Assembly (NCBI RefSeq): GCF_002531825.1 | Contig: NZ_NWSX01000013.1 | Location: 89,139-153,138 of the forward strand | From: Rhizobium sp. J15 | GTDB taxonomy: Bacteria; Pseudomonadota; Alphaproteobacteria; Rhizobiales; Rhizobiaceae | Length of the DNA stretch: 64,000 bases | Direction of reading: 5' to 3' | Part shown: positions 1 to 8,547 of the stretch, piece after piece | How the letters are laid out: each line of letters begins with the position of its first letter | Position numbering within the stretch: position 1 is the first letter of the stretch | Translations under genes and position numbers: made by a program | The notes under the pieces: generated by a model | Seen by the model: the letters and a program-made list of their open reading frames with translations, nothing else | Database searches by the model: none | What the model was told of the DNA's origin: nothing

Positions 1-345
1 TCGCGCCATCTGGGCGCCATGCAAGCACATATGGGAACCGAACGTTCAAGGGGCGAGGCTGAAACAGCCGCACAATGGATCAAAAGGGAAGTTTTAGAAA
101 GAAGCCCGCTCTAGCGGCGCCATGTCGCCTTGATCGGCATCACGACGGGAAAGCGCATAATGAGCAAAATATTCATGTGGCCCTCCCTGCTGACGATTGA
201 AGCCGTGTTTGCATAACGCGAAAAACGTGAAATTTCCAGCCCTATACTGGCCGAAATCGATCGTTTCCGGCCGAACCACGCCCTGTTGCTTCGAAATCAC
301 GGTTGTATTAGGCCTCCGGCGTCGAAACGAACAGGCGGCGCCCGA
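1..345. other. Left-edge intergenic region, no supported gene
   Basis: I see no convincing coding frame here. A short minus-strand frame opens near base 32 and runs off the left edge, but it is too short to judge. The stretch presumably holds the promoter of the trmL gene and perhaps of a divergent gene outside the window. Long antisense frames reaching into this stretch mirror trmL codon usage and are not credible genes. Confidence 0.4.
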
Positions 346-807
346 ATGACGAACCTCAGACTGGCACTCTACCAGCCGGACATTCCGGGCAATACCGGCA
401 CGATCCTGCGCCTTGCCGCCTGCCTCGGCTTTGCGGTCGACCTGATCGAGCCTGCCGGCTTCGACGTCTCCGACCGCAACCTGAAACGATCGGGCATGGA
501 TTATATCGCCGCCGCCGCGCTGACCCGCCATGTCAGCTGGGACCGCTTCGAAGCCTGGCGCGCCACCACCGGCCGCCGCCTGATCCTCGCCTCGACCAAG
601 GCCGCCGATCGCTACACCGACTTCGCCTTCCGCGACGACGACATCCTGCTTTTCGGGCGCGAGAGCGCCGGCGTGCCGGATCACGTGCATGAGAAAGCCG
701 AGGCCCGCATCCTCATTCCGATGGTCGAGGGCCAGCGCTCGATCAACGTCGCCGTCTCGGCAGCCATGATCGTCGGCGAGGCGATGCGCCAGACCGTCTG
801 GGCTTGA
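346..807 (+). CDS. trmL: tRNA (cytidine(34)-2'-O)-methyltransferase TrmL
   Basis: This 153-residue SPOUT-class methyltransferase would 2'-O-methylate the wobble nucleotide of leucine tRNAs using S-adenosylmethionine. The three motifs of the family are visible: NTGTILR at residues 15-22, FGRESAGVP at about 103-111 and RSINVAVSAA at 131-140, which together form the trefoil-knot cofactor site. The length matches the compact TrmL type without an extra RNA-binding domain. I chose the ATG at 346 over an in-frame upstream start at 286 because the product then begins directly with the first beta strand (MTNLRLALYQPDIPGNTG). The gene stands alone. Confidence 0.93.
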   Translation: MTNLRLALYQPDIPGNTGTILRLAACLGFAVDLIEPAGFDVSDRNLKRSGMDYIAAAALTRHVSWDRFEAWRATTGRRLILASTKAADRYTDFAFRDDDILLFGRESAGVPDHVHEKAEARILIPMVEGQRSINVAVSAAMIVGEAMRQTVWA

Positions 808-1000
808 TCGCCGCCCGCCTGGATTGCCGAATAGCTGGGAACTGTCGGAAATCGACATTGTCAATCGATCAAACCGGCGTATATTTATTAGCCGGACAAC
901 CAAAAATCTCGCCCGATCTTCACAGTTTCAACGACTTGCGAAGATTAGATCTCCGGCCAATGCCCCTCTAGTCTGACGAAAGCGGAATAAAAACAAGAAA

Positions 1001-2647
1001 ATGGATTCCACGATCATCATGATCAACCTGTTCGGCGCCGTGGCACTGCTGCTGTTCGGCCTCGCGCAGATAAAGGACGGGGTGTCCAGAGCCTTCGGCG
1101 CCCGGTTGAGAACGGGGCTCGCGACCGGCACGCGGGGCAGCCTTCGCTCATTCCTGTCGGGGCTGGTGGCGACCGTCGCGCTGCAGAGTTCGACGGCAAC
1201 GGCGCTGATGACCGCCTCCTTCGTCGAACGTGATCTGATCAAGCCGCGCATGGCGCAGATCGTCCTGCTCGGCGCCAATGTCGGCACGGCGATCACCGCC
1301 TGGATCGTCGCCACCGGCATCGAATGGCTCTCCCCGCTGCTGATCCTCTCCGGCATCGTGCTTTACCGCAGCCGTTCCAGCACCCGCCAGGGCGGCGGCG
1401 CGGCGCTGATCGGCATCGGGCTGATGCTGCTGTCGCTGCATCTCCTCAGCCTTGCGACCGAACCGATGCGCGCCTCTCCCGCACTTGCCGCCTTCATCGG
1501 CCTGCTGGACGGCGCCCTGCCCGTGGCGCTCCTCTTTTCGGCAGCGCTCGCCTTCGTCTCGTCATCGAGCCTGGCAGTGGTGGTGCTCATCCTGTCGCTC
1601 GCCTCGGCCGGCCTGATCTCCGCCGAACTCGTCATCGTGCTCGTGCTCGGCGCCAATCTCGGCGGCGCGATCCCCCCTGTCGTCGCGACCATGTCCGGCC
1701 CGGCCTCGGCACGGCGCGTCACGCTCGGCAATCTCGCCGTCCGCACGCTCGGCTGCCTCATCGCCCTGCCGCTCGCGGGCTATGGCGCGGAAATCATCGA
1801 GATGCTGCCATTCGGGCCGTCGAAGCTGCCCGTCGATGCGCATCTGCTCTTCAACCTTCTGCTCGCCGCGCTCGCCTGGCCCTTCTCGAGATCGCTCGCT
1901 GCCCTGATGACCCGGCTGGTCCCCGACCAGGCCGAACCGGACACCGCCCCGAAATATCTCGACGCCCACGAACTTTCGACACCGGTCATCGCCCTTGCCA
2001 GCGCCACCCGCGAAGTGCTCGGCATCGGCGATCTGATCGAGCGCATGCTGATCCGGGTTTCCGAAGCGTTCGAACGCAACGACGCATCCAAGCTTGCCGA
2101 GATCACGGCTCTCGAAGAGCGAGTGGATCGGCTGCAGCAGGCGGTCAAGGTCTATCTCTCGAAGCTCGGCCGCGAAGGCCTCAGCGACGAAAACGCCCGC
2201 CGCTCCATCGTCGTCATCGACTACGCCATCAATCTCGAACATATGGGCGACATCATCGAAAAGGGACTGCTGGAGCAGGTCAGGAAGAAGATCGCCCTCG
2301 GCCTCAGATTTTCCGACGACGGCCATCAGGAACTGCGCAAGCTTTTCGACCTGACGATCGACAATCTGCACGTCGCCCAGACGATCTTCGTCACCCGCGA
2401 TTTCAATCTCGCGCGCCAGATGATGGAAATAAAGGTCGAGGTGCGCCGGATGGAGAAGCAGTCCGCCGAGCGCCATCTCGAACGCCTGCGCGACGGCCGC
2501 ACCGACAGCCTGCAGACGAGTTCGCTGCATCTCGACATGCTGCGCGATCTCAAGCGCATCAACGCCCATATCGTCTCGGTGGCGCATCCGATCATGGATG
2601 AAAACGGCCTGCTGATCGAAAGCCGCGTGCGGACTGCCGTGGAGTGA
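1001..2647 (+). CDS. Na/Pi cotransporter family protein with PhoU-like C-terminus
   Basis: This 548-residue inner-membrane protein has the two inverted Na/Pi-cotransporter repeats. The first carries the QSSTAT motif at residues 62-67 and a GANVGTAI stretch at 91-98; the second carries SSSS at 187-190 and GANLGGAIP at 217-225. These serine-rich motifs form the substrate and sodium site in the family. From about residue 330 the protein becomes a soluble helical region resembling PhoU, as in many bacterial members. The predicted role is sodium-coupled phosphate uptake. The Shine-Dalgarno is weak, and I found no clear Pho box upstream. Confidence 0.88.
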   Translation: MDSTIIMINLFGAVALLLFGLAQIKDGVSRAFGARLRTGLATGTRGSLRSFLSGLVATVALQSSTATALMTASFVERDLIKPRMAQIVLLGANVGTAITAWIVATGIEWLSPLLILSGIVLYRSRSSTRQGGGAALIGIGLMLLSLHLLSLATEPMRASPALAAFIGLLDGALPVALLFSAALAFVSSSSLAVVVLILSLASAGLISAELVIVLVLGANLGGAIPPVVATMSGPASARRVTLGNLAVRTLGCLIALPLAGYGAEIIEMLPFGPSKLPVDAHLLFNLLLAALAWPFSRSLAALMTRLVPDQAEPDTAPKYLDAHELSTPVIALASATREVLGIGDLIERMLIRVSEAFERNDASKLAEITALEERVDRLQQAVKVYLSKLGREGLSDENARRSIVVIDYAINLEHMGDIIEKGLLEQVRKKIALGLRFSDDGHQELRKLFDLTIDNLHVAQTIFVTRDFNLARQMMEIKVEVRRMEKQSAERHLERLRDGRTDSLQTSSLHLDMLRDLKRINAHIVSVAHPIMDENGLLIESRVRTAVE

Positions 2648-2650
2648 CGG

Positions 2651-2911
2651 TCAATCTGCCGAAGGCAGGCGGCGCATGGTGAATTCGATCTGGTCGCCCT
2701 CGAGCTGGCGCCAGCTTTCCACCTCGGTCCAATAAGCGGCTTTCGGATATTCGTCGAACCATTCGCGCGCCTTGGCGCGGGCGTCGATGAGGCCGAGGCA
2801 ATATGTCTCACGCACGAAATGGTCCTTCTTGCGGGCAGAATTTTCCGCCCGGTGTTTCGCCATTCTGCGCTTCAGGCCGTCGAAGGACGGAGGTCCTGGA
2901 ATTTTTGCCAT
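2651..2911 (-). CDS. Small conserved hypothetical protein (86 aa)
   Basis: This minus-strand gene encodes 86 residues rich in Lys, Arg, Glu and Trp, with no signal peptide or membrane segment. An AGAGGTAGG ribosome-binding sequence precedes the ATG at 2911, which argues for this start rather than the much longer open frame that continues through hemF in antisense. It is convergent with the Na/Pi cotransporter gene, the two stops being only a few bases apart, and divergent from hemF. I do not recognise a family, and the function is unknown. Confidence 0.7.
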   Translation of the reverse strand: MAKIPGPPSFDGLKRRMAKHRAENSARKKDHFVRETYCLGLIDARAKAREWFDEYPKAAYWTEVESWRQLEGDQIEFTMRRLPSAD

Positions 2912-3085
2912 CAAACCTACCTCTTCGGAAAAGGTAGTATCGAAATACTTGATTTGCGAGTCGAATCTTGGTGCCGGGCCGCGGCCCGTCTCGGCTTGGC
3001 GAGAGGCGCCGCCACCTGCTAGATGTGGCGGGCAATCTAGAATGAGCGAGTCGCCCTGACGGATGCCGACCGCTGGAGGCGTGAC

Positions 3086-3997
3086 ATGGAAAGACCGGAA
3101 CTGCCGATCGGCTTGCCTGACGATATCGAGGAAAAGAAGGAAGCCGCCCGCAAGTGGTTCGAAGGCCTGCGCGATACGATCTGCGCCTCCTTCGAAGCGC
3201 TCGAAGACGAGCTGGAAGGTCCGCTTTCCGATCAGGAGCCCGGCCGCTTCGTCGCCAAGGATTGGTCGCGCGAAAACGGCGCCGGCGGCGGTGGCCGCAT
3301 GTCGATGATGGAAGGCCGCGTCTTCGAAAAGGTCGGCGTCCATACCTCCACCGTCCACGGCGAATTCTCCCCGGATTTTCGCGCCCAGATCCCGGGCGCC
3401 AAGGAGGATCCGCGGTTCTGGGCCTCCGGCATCTCGCTGATCGCCCATCCCGTCAATCCCAACGTGCCGGCGGTGCATATGAACACCCGCATGGTGGTCA
3501 CCACGAGCCGCTGGTTCGGCGGCGGGGCCGACCTGACGCCGGTGCTGTCGCGCCGCCGCACGCAGGAGGACGAGGACAGCCAGCTCTTCCACAAGGCCAT
3601 GGAGATCGCCTGCCGGAACCATGCCGTCGCCGACTACGATGCCTACAAGGCCTGGTGCGACGACTATTTCTTCCTGAAGCACCGCAACGAGCCCCGCGGC
3701 ATCGGCGGCATCTTCTACGACTGGCTGCATTCGAGCGAGGAAGCCGGCGGCTGGAACGCCGATTTCGCCTTCACGCGTGATGTCGGCCGGGCCTTTGCCA
3801 TGGTCTATCCGAAAATCGTCCGTTCCAACTTCAACAAGCTGTGGACGGAGGCCGATCGGGACGAACAATTGATCCGCCGCGGCCGATACGTCGAATTCAA
3901 TCTGCTGTATGATCGCGGCACGATTTTCGGCCTGAAGACCGGCGGCAACGTGGAATCCATTCTGTCCTCGCTGCCTCCCGTCGTACGTTGGCCGTGA
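3086..3997 (+). CDS. hemF: Coproporphyrinogen III oxidase, aerobic
   Basis: This 303-residue enzyme performs the oxygen-dependent oxidative decarboxylation of coproporphyrinogen III to protoporphyrinogen IX in haem biosynthesis. Family hallmarks are visible: the Gly-rich [20 protein letters not shown] block near residues 64-83, the VHMNTRMV stretch, the [10 protein letters not shown] block, and the C-terminal [15 protein letters not shown] block. Length is normal for HemF. A GGAGG sequence lies just before the ATG. The enzyme is a cytosolic dimer in characterised members. I saw only a half-site resembling an anaerobic regulator box upstream and do not call it. Confidence 0.96.
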   Translation: MERPELPIGLPDDIEEKKEAARKWFEGLRDTICASFEALEDELEGPLSDQEPGRFVAKDWSRENGAGGGGRMSMMEGRVFEKVGVHTSTVHGEFSPDFRAQIPGAKEDPRFWASGISLIAHPVNPNVPAVHMNTRMVVTTSRWFGGGADLTPVLSRRRTQEDEDSQLFHKAMEIACRNHAVADYDAYKAWCDDYFFLKHRNEPRGIGGIFYDWLHSSEEAGGWNADFAFTRDVGRAFAMVYPKIVRSNFNKLWTEADRDEQLIRRGRYVEFNLLYDRGTIFGLKTGGNVESILSSLPPVVRWP

Positions 3998-4080
3998 GAC
4001 TGTGAGATCTCGTCGATAAATTCGAACCGAGGGTCCTTCATAAAAATTCAGTGAGTCCTAACTTTATATGTACGTGCGTA

Positions 4081-4099
4081 ACAATCGGAGGAGGATTGT
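4081..4099 (+). promoter_or_regulatory. Small stem-loop presenting the Shine-Dalgarno of the next gene
   Basis: ACAATC and GATTGT form a perfect 6-bp inverted repeat around the loop GGAGGAG, which is the ribosome-binding sequence of the ATG at 4101. The Shine-Dalgarno would sit in the loop rather than being buried in a stem. That it matters for translation is inference. Confidence 0.5.
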
Positions 4100-4100
4100 C

Positions 4101-4364
4101 ATGACGACACAAAGCGGCTCGCCTGCGTCCACGGATGTCCAGGAAACATTCCGTGCCATCGACACGCCTGAATTCCTGATACGCATCGCCGAGAAACTGC
4201 GGGCCAAGAGTGGCTCGGATCTGCCGCTCTCCTGCTTCATCGAGCAGGTCAAGCTGCAACTGGCCGGCGGAAAGTCGCCGGAGGAGCTGCAGACCGAAGC
4301 AGCCAACTGCAACACGCCCGGCCATCTCTCGGAAACTTACAAAGCCTGGGCGATGCCCGACTGA
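4101..4364 (+). CDS. Conserved hypothetical protein (87 aa)
   Basis: A strong GGAGGAG Shine-Dalgarno fixes the start at 4101, giving a soluble 87-residue, mostly helical protein. It contains two cysteines (in the segments PLSCF and AANCN) and no membrane segment. I do not recognise a family. It lies downstream of hemF on the same strand but about 100 bases away, and is followed by a DUF1059 gene, so it may belong to a small separate transcript. The function is unknown. Confidence 0.7.
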   Translation: MTTQSGSPASTDVQETFRAIDTPEFLIRIAEKLRAKSGSDLPLSCFIEQVKLQLAGGKSPEELQTEAANCNTPGHLSETYKAWAMPD

Positions 4365-4476
4365 AAGACCTTCTCCGGTCGTCAGCCTATGCCGGCCGGA
4401 ACCTTCTCTTCCCACATACATTCATCAATCGCGTGAAAGCGCGATGGCCGTTGTGTTTCAGACAGAGGAGAAAACC

Positions 4477-4662
4477 ATGCGACTTTTCGAATGCGGCACG
4501 CTCGTTCCCGGCTGCGCCTGGCACACCCGGGCGGATAATGACGCAGAAGTGGTCCGCCGCGCCGTCGAGCATCTGAAGACCGCTCACGGCGAAACGACCA
4601 TACGCGAAAACATGGTTGACAACATCAAGGCCCGAATCCGCGACGAAGCGACCGCCGCCTGA
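4477..4662 (+). CDS. DUF1059 domain-containing small protein
   Basis: This 61-residue protein starts MRLFECGTLVPGC and matches the pattern of the DUF1059 family: an N-terminal Cys-x(n)-PGC motif followed by an amphipathic helix with a conserved His (LKTAHG). Paired cysteines and histidines suggest metal binding, but that is inference. GAGGAG six bases before the ATG supports this start over a longer upstream frame. The role is unknown. Confidence 0.8.
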   Translation: MRLFECGTLVPGCAWHTRADNDAEVVRRAVEHLKTAHGETTIRENMVDNIKARIRDEATAA

Positions 4663-4677
4663 CGGCTGTGGCGAAGT

Positions 4678-4782
4678 CTAAAGCGTGTCGCGCAAAAGTG
4701 TGCGCGGTTTTGCGATAACGACACGCGTAAAAACAAAGACCTAAAGCGCGGAGCGAATCTGAAAGATCGCGACGTGCTTTAG
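4678..4782. repeat. RIME-like palindromic intergenic repeat, copy A
   Basis: This 105-bp element recurs almost unchanged at 48935-49040. The two copies differ by one substitution and one inserted base near the middle, and the first 71 bases are identical. Inside it, GCGTGTCG and CGACACGC form an outer stem, and CGCAAAA and TTTTGCG an inner stem. The size and two-palindrome layout resemble the Rhizobium-specific intergenic mosaic elements (RIME) as I remember them. Confidence 0.85.
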
Positions 4783-4832
4783 CATCCACGACGATAGCAG
4801 CGCCGCGTCCACCGGACGCGACGCCGGGTCGT

Positions 4833-6098
4833 CTATTGCACGCGTTCCTGCAGCCTCGCGAGCAAGGCTGCTCGATCGGAAGCGAAATTCTCCTCCACCC
4901 ACTGGTTTTCCAGGCTGCCAAGCAGTTCGCCGACGCGCGGGCCGGATGGAATGCCCACAGCGATCACATCAGCGCCATTCACGGGAAACTGCGGCTTCTT
5001 CCACGTCATGGCCTGATCCAGGAGCTTGCCGAGCCGCGCCGAGCGCGCCATTTCGCCGAGATCGCCCTCGGCCTTCCCGCGTGCGACGCCAAGCGCCAGC
5101 TTCAGGCGCGTCGTGATGCCGTCCGCGCCGTTGCGGTAGAGCAGCCGCTCGAAGGCGGCCGACGAGATTTCGTCGTTGACCGGCGCCGCCATCGCCCAGT
5201 TCTTGAGAGTGGCCGCTTCCGCATTCGAGAGCCTCAGCCGGGCCGCAAGCGCCTCCAGCCGCACCGCGTCGGGCGGCACGATCGCCGCAAGGCGTAGCAG
5301 CGGATCGGGCGTCCAGCCGAGCGCCTTTTCGGTTGCGACCAGCGAAGGGATCGCATCGATCCCCCATTTTTCGGTTTCCGGCAGGATTTCCGTCAGGACC
5401 GCCACCTGGCGCATCCAGAGCAGCGCCCGGCCGGGGTCGTCGGCGCTAAGCAGCTTTCTGAGTTCCGACCAGACGCGTTCGGCCGACAGCGTCTTCAGTT
5501 TCGAGCGCGCCGCAGCACAGGCCTTCAAACCTTCGGCATCCGGCCGTCCGGAACCGTAATAGGCAAAGAAACGGAAGAAGCGCAGGATGCGCAGATGATC
5601 CTCGGCGATCCGCGTTGCGGCATCGCCGATGAAGCGGATGTTGCGTCTTTCGATATCGGCAAGCCCGCCGATGAGATCCACCACCTCGCCCTTGGCATCG
5701 GCATAAAGCGCGTTGATCGTCAGGTCCCGCCTCTCCGCATCGGCCTTCCAGTCGGTGCTGAAGGCGACCTTGGCATGGCGTCCGTCGGTCTCGACGTCGG
5801 TGCGTAGCGTGGTCACCTCGAAAGGCTTGCCGTCGATCACGAGCGTCACCGTTCCATGCTGCAGGCCTGTCGGCACCGCCTTGATGCCGGCTGCCGCCGC
5901 CCGCTCGATCACGATCTCGGGCGTCAGCGTCGTGGCGATGTCGATGTCGCTGACCGGCAGCCCCATCAGGCTGTTGCGCACCGCGCCGCCCACCACGCGA
6001 GCTTCCCCGCCCTCGGCCCCGTCATCGGCGTTCAGAAACGCGAGGATGCGGCCGAGCGCCGGATCGCGGAACCATGCTTGGTCGGCAATGCCGGTCAT
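4833..6098 (-). CDS. cca: CCA tRNA nucleotidyltransferase
   Basis: This 421-residue class II nucleotidyltransferase would add or repair the 3' CCA end of tRNAs. The N-terminal head carries the VVGGAVRNSLMG segment at about residues 36-47 and the metal-binding pair in SDIDIATT at about 50-57. These are followed by RRDLTINALYAD and the EDHLRILRFFRFFA motif typical of the PcnB/Cca family. The remaining 200 residues are helical and bind tRNA. Its ATG overlaps the stop of the upstream NUDIX gene in an ATGA arrangement, so translation is probably coupled in a three-gene operon. Confidence 0.93.
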   Translation of the reverse strand: MTGIADQAWFRDPALGRILAFLNADDGAEGGEARVVGGAVRNSLMGLPVSDIDIATTLTPEIVIERAAAAGIKAVPTGLQHGTVTLVIDGKPFEVTTLRTDVETDGRHAKVAFSTDWKADAERRDLTINALYADAKGEVVDLIGGLADIERRNIRFIGDAATRIAEDHLRILRFFRFFAYYGSGRPDAEGLKACAAARSKLKTLSAERVWSELRKLLSADDPGRALLWMRQVAVLTEILPETEKWGIDAIPSLVATEKALGWTPDPLLRLAAIVPPDAVRLEALAARLRLSNAEAATLKNWAMAAPVNDEISSAAFERLLYRNGADGITTRLKLALGVARGKAEGDLGEMARSARLGKLLDQAMTWKKPQFPVNGADVIAVGIPSGPRVGELLGSLENQWVEENFASDRAALLARLQERVQ

Positions 6099-6745
6099 GC
6101 ATAAAGCCTTTCATAGAGCGTGCGGACGATGCCGGCGGTGATGCCCCAGATCATCCTGGTTTCATAGGGCATGCGGTAGAAATGCCGGTCGATGCCGTCG
6201 ATGACGCGCCTGTCGCGGCTGTGATTGACCGGGTTCATCAGGAAGGAAAGCGGCACTTCGAACACGTCGTCCACCTCGGCCGGATTCAGCCTGAGCGCAA
6301 AGCCCCGCTTGACGACCCCGAGCACCGGCGTGATGCGGAAACCGGTCGAGGCGAGATAGTTCGGCAGCCGGCCGACCGTCTCGACGAAGGAGCCGGCAAG
6401 ACCGATCTCCTCCTCCGTCTCGCGGATCGCGGCCATTTCGGGCGAGATATCGGCCGGATCGATCGAACCGCCGGGAAAGGCGATCTGGCCGGAATGCTTG
6501 CGCAGCGTCGCCGTGCGCTTGGTGAAGATCACCCGCGCTTCCTCGCCGTCGTCGACGACGGGCACGAGCACCGCCGCATCACGCAGCTTGAAGGTCGCCA
6601 CCTCGGCCACGATGTCGGGATTGAGTACATGGTCGCCATGATCGCGCCAGGCGTGATCCACCGGCCCGCCATTCTGGTTGAGCGCGCGGCGGCGGAATTC
6701 AGCTGCGGAAAACAGCGGATGACGTTGGGTGATCGCATCATTCAT
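6095..6745 (-). CDS. CoA pyrophosphatase-type NUDIX hydrolase
   Basis: This 216-residue protein contains a Nudix box spanning about residues 92-116, with GGSIDPAD followed by AAIRETEEEIGL. This is the longer UPF0035/CoA-pyrophosphatase variant rather than a MutT box. It would cleave CoA or a related nucleoside diphosphate derivative to the phosphopantetheine and 3',5'-ADP type products; substrate is inferred from subfamily. It overlaps its neighbours by four bases on each side (6742-6745 and 6095-6098), placing it in the middle of a DUF1285 - NUDIX - cca operon. Confidence 0.88.
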   Translation of the reverse strand: MNDAITQRHPLFSAAEFRRRALNQNGGPVDHAWRDHGDHVLNPDIVAEVATFKLRDAAVLVPVVDDGEEARVIFTKRTATLRKHSGQIAFPGGSIDPADISPEMAAIRETEEEIGLAGSFVETVGRLPNYLASTGFRITPVLGVVKRGFALRLNPAEVDDVFEVPLSFLMNPVNHSRDRRVIDGIDRHFYRMPYETRMIWGITAGIVRTLYERLYA

Positions 6746-7365
6746 CGGGAAAGCGCATCCAGTTCTTCGGCAGGCATGACGGGAAAGACCTCGCCGGCGG
6801 AGCGGACCGCAAACATCGCCTGCCCCTCCACGTCGATGATCTCGCCGAGTGCCGCCAGTTCATACATCACCGCGCGTGACACCAGCGCCTCCAGCCGCCC
6901 GCGCACATGCAGATAGGGTTTCAGTTCGGCATTGCCGCCCGCAATTACAAAGCGCAGCCGATGCTCTCCTCCCGCCTCCACGACATCGCCGACATTGGTG
7001 CGGAACGTCAGCACCTGGCCGCCCTCCCGCACCGTCACGCTCATCTCCACGGCGATGAAGGGCGCGTCAGCGACCCTGATCCCGACCTTTTCCACAGGAG
7101 TTACGAGATAGGTCTTTTCGTCCTCGTCCTTGCGCAGAACCGTCGAAAACAGCCGCACGAGCGCCGGCCGGCCGATCGGCGTGCCCATGTAGAACCAGGT
7201 GCCGTCGGCCCTGATCTCCATGTCGATATCGCCGCAGAAAGGCGGATTCCACCGCTCGACCGGCGGAAGCCCACGTTTTTTGCCGCTGTTTTCCTCGGAC
7301 GCGCGCGAAATCAGCGCGGCAAGCCCCGCTGCATCCGCCTGTCCGCTGATTTCCTCGGCTGCCAT
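6742..7365 (-). CDS. DUF1285 domain-containing protein
   Basis: This 207-residue soluble protein carries the DUF1285 signature around residues 35-90. The signature includes the segments PPVERWNPPFCGDIDM, GTWFYMGTPIGRPALVRLFS and YLVTPVEKVGI. Structures known for the family show two small beta domains, but no activity is established to my knowledge. It is the first gene of the minus-strand operon with the NUDIX gene and cca, with an ATGA overlap at its 3' end. It is divergent from the moxR operon across a 158-base intergenic region. Confidence 0.85.
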   Translation of the reverse strand: MAAEEISGQADAAGLAALISRASEENSGKKRGLPPVERWNPPFCGDIDMEIRADGTWFYMGTPIGRPALVRLFSTVLRKDEDEKTYLVTPVEKVGIRVADAPFIAVEMSVTVREGGQVLTFRTNVGDVVEAGGEHRLRFVIAGGNAELKPYLHVRGRLEALVSRAVMYELAALGEIIDVEGQAMFAVRSAGEVFPVMPAEELDALSR

Positions 7366-7523
7366 TCTTCCGTCCCGGTTTGTCCTTAACGAAGTGAAGT
7401 CACGAGATAGTCATTCGTAACGAACTTGTCAGCCCGTCGCATCTCCATAACTCTATCGAGTATGAGGCAGATGTATAAATCCGCCGATTCGCTGCCGAAT
7501 GATTTCAGCCGTTGGAGATGCCT

Positions 7524-8534
7524 ATGGGTATAATGAAGACCGAAGCCAGCCTCGATGAAAAGGCGATTGTCGCCGCCGCCGAGAAGGCGCTCTCCGATAT
7601 TGCCGCTATCCGCGGGGAAGTCTCGAAAGTGATCTTCGGTCAGGAAAGCGTCGTCGAGAACACCATTCTCGCGGTGCTCTCCGGCGGCCATGCCCTGCTC
7701 GTCGGCGTCCCCGGCCTTGCCAAGACCAGGCTGGTGACGACGCTCGGCGAAGTGCTCGGCCTTGCCGCCAACCGCATTCAGTTCACGCCCGACCTGATGC
7801 CTTCGGATATTCTCGGCTCCGAAGTGATGGATCAGGACGATAGTGGCCGCCGCTCCTTCCGTTTCGTCAAAGGCCCCGTCTTCGCCCAGCTGCTGATGGC
7901 CGACGAGATCAACCGCGCCTCGCCGCGCACCCAGTCGGCGCTCCTGCAATCCATGCAGGAATATCATATCACCATCGCCGGCCAGCGCTACGATCTTCCC
8001 GCACCCTTCCATGTGCTCGCCACCCAGAACCCGCTGGAGCAGGAAGGCACCTATCCCCTGCCCGAAGCCCAGCTCGACCGCTTCCTGCTGCAGGTCGACG
8101 TCAACTATCCCGAACTCGCCGCCGAGCGCCAGATCCTGCTCGAGACGACGGGCCTCGGCGAAACCAGGCCGGAAGCCATCATCGATGCGCAGCGGCTGAT
8201 CGAGATCCAGACGCTCGTGCGCCAGATGCCGGTGAGCGAGACCGTCGTCGACGCCATCCTTTCGCTGGTGCGCTCCGCCCGCCCCGGCCAGGGCAATGCT
8301 TCGACCGACAAGAACGTCGCCTGGGGTCCCGGCCCCCGCGCCGGCCAGGCGATGATGCTCTGCGCCCGTGCCCGCGCGCTCTACGAAGGCCGTCTCGCCC
8401 CGTCTCTCGACGATGTCTTCGCGCTTGCCGAACCCATTCTCCAGCACCGCATGGCTTTGACCTTTGCCGCCCGCGCCGAAGGCATGTCGGTGCGCGACGT
8501 CATCGCCGGACTGGTCAAGCAGGCAAAGGGATAA
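7524..8534 (+). CDS. MoxR family AAA+ ATPase
   Basis: This 336-residue AAA+ ATPase has Walker A GVPGLAKT at residues 61-68, Walker B LLMADE at 123-128 and a sensor-1 Asn in ATQNP at about 169. MoxR proteins act as chaperone-like ATPases that assist von Willebrand factor A proteins encoded beside them, which fits the DUF58 and BatA-like genes that follow. GGAG six bases upstream favours the ATG at 7524 over nearby in-frame codons at 7512 and 7518. It heads a four-gene plus-strand operon with very tight spacing. Confidence 0.93.
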   Translation: MGIMKTEASLDEKAIVAAAEKALSDIAAIRGEVSKVIFGQESVVENTILAVLSGGHALLVGVPGLAKTRLVTTLGEVLGLAANRIQFTPDLMPSDILGSEVMDQDDSGRRSFRFVKGPVFAQLLMADEINRASPRTQSALLQSMQEYHITIAGQRYDLPAPFHVLATQNPLEQEGTYPLPEAQLDRFLLQVDVNYPELAAERQILLETTGLGETRPEAIIDAQRLIEIQTLVRQMPVSETVVDAILSLVRSARPGQGNASTDKNVAWGPGPRAGQAMMLCARARALYEGRLAPSLDDVFALAEPILQHRMALTFAARAEGMSVRDVIAGLVKQAKG

Positions 8535-8547
8535 GGAAGCCGGACGC

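Noticed and set aside
835..870. Possible PhoB box before the Na/Pi cotransporter gene
   Set aside because: Two CTGTC/TTGTC half-sites are present, but their spacing is not the 11-base repeat of a Pho box.
2950..2970. FixK/FNR-type site before hemF
   Set aside because: Only one half (TTGAT) is present, and the second half is absent.
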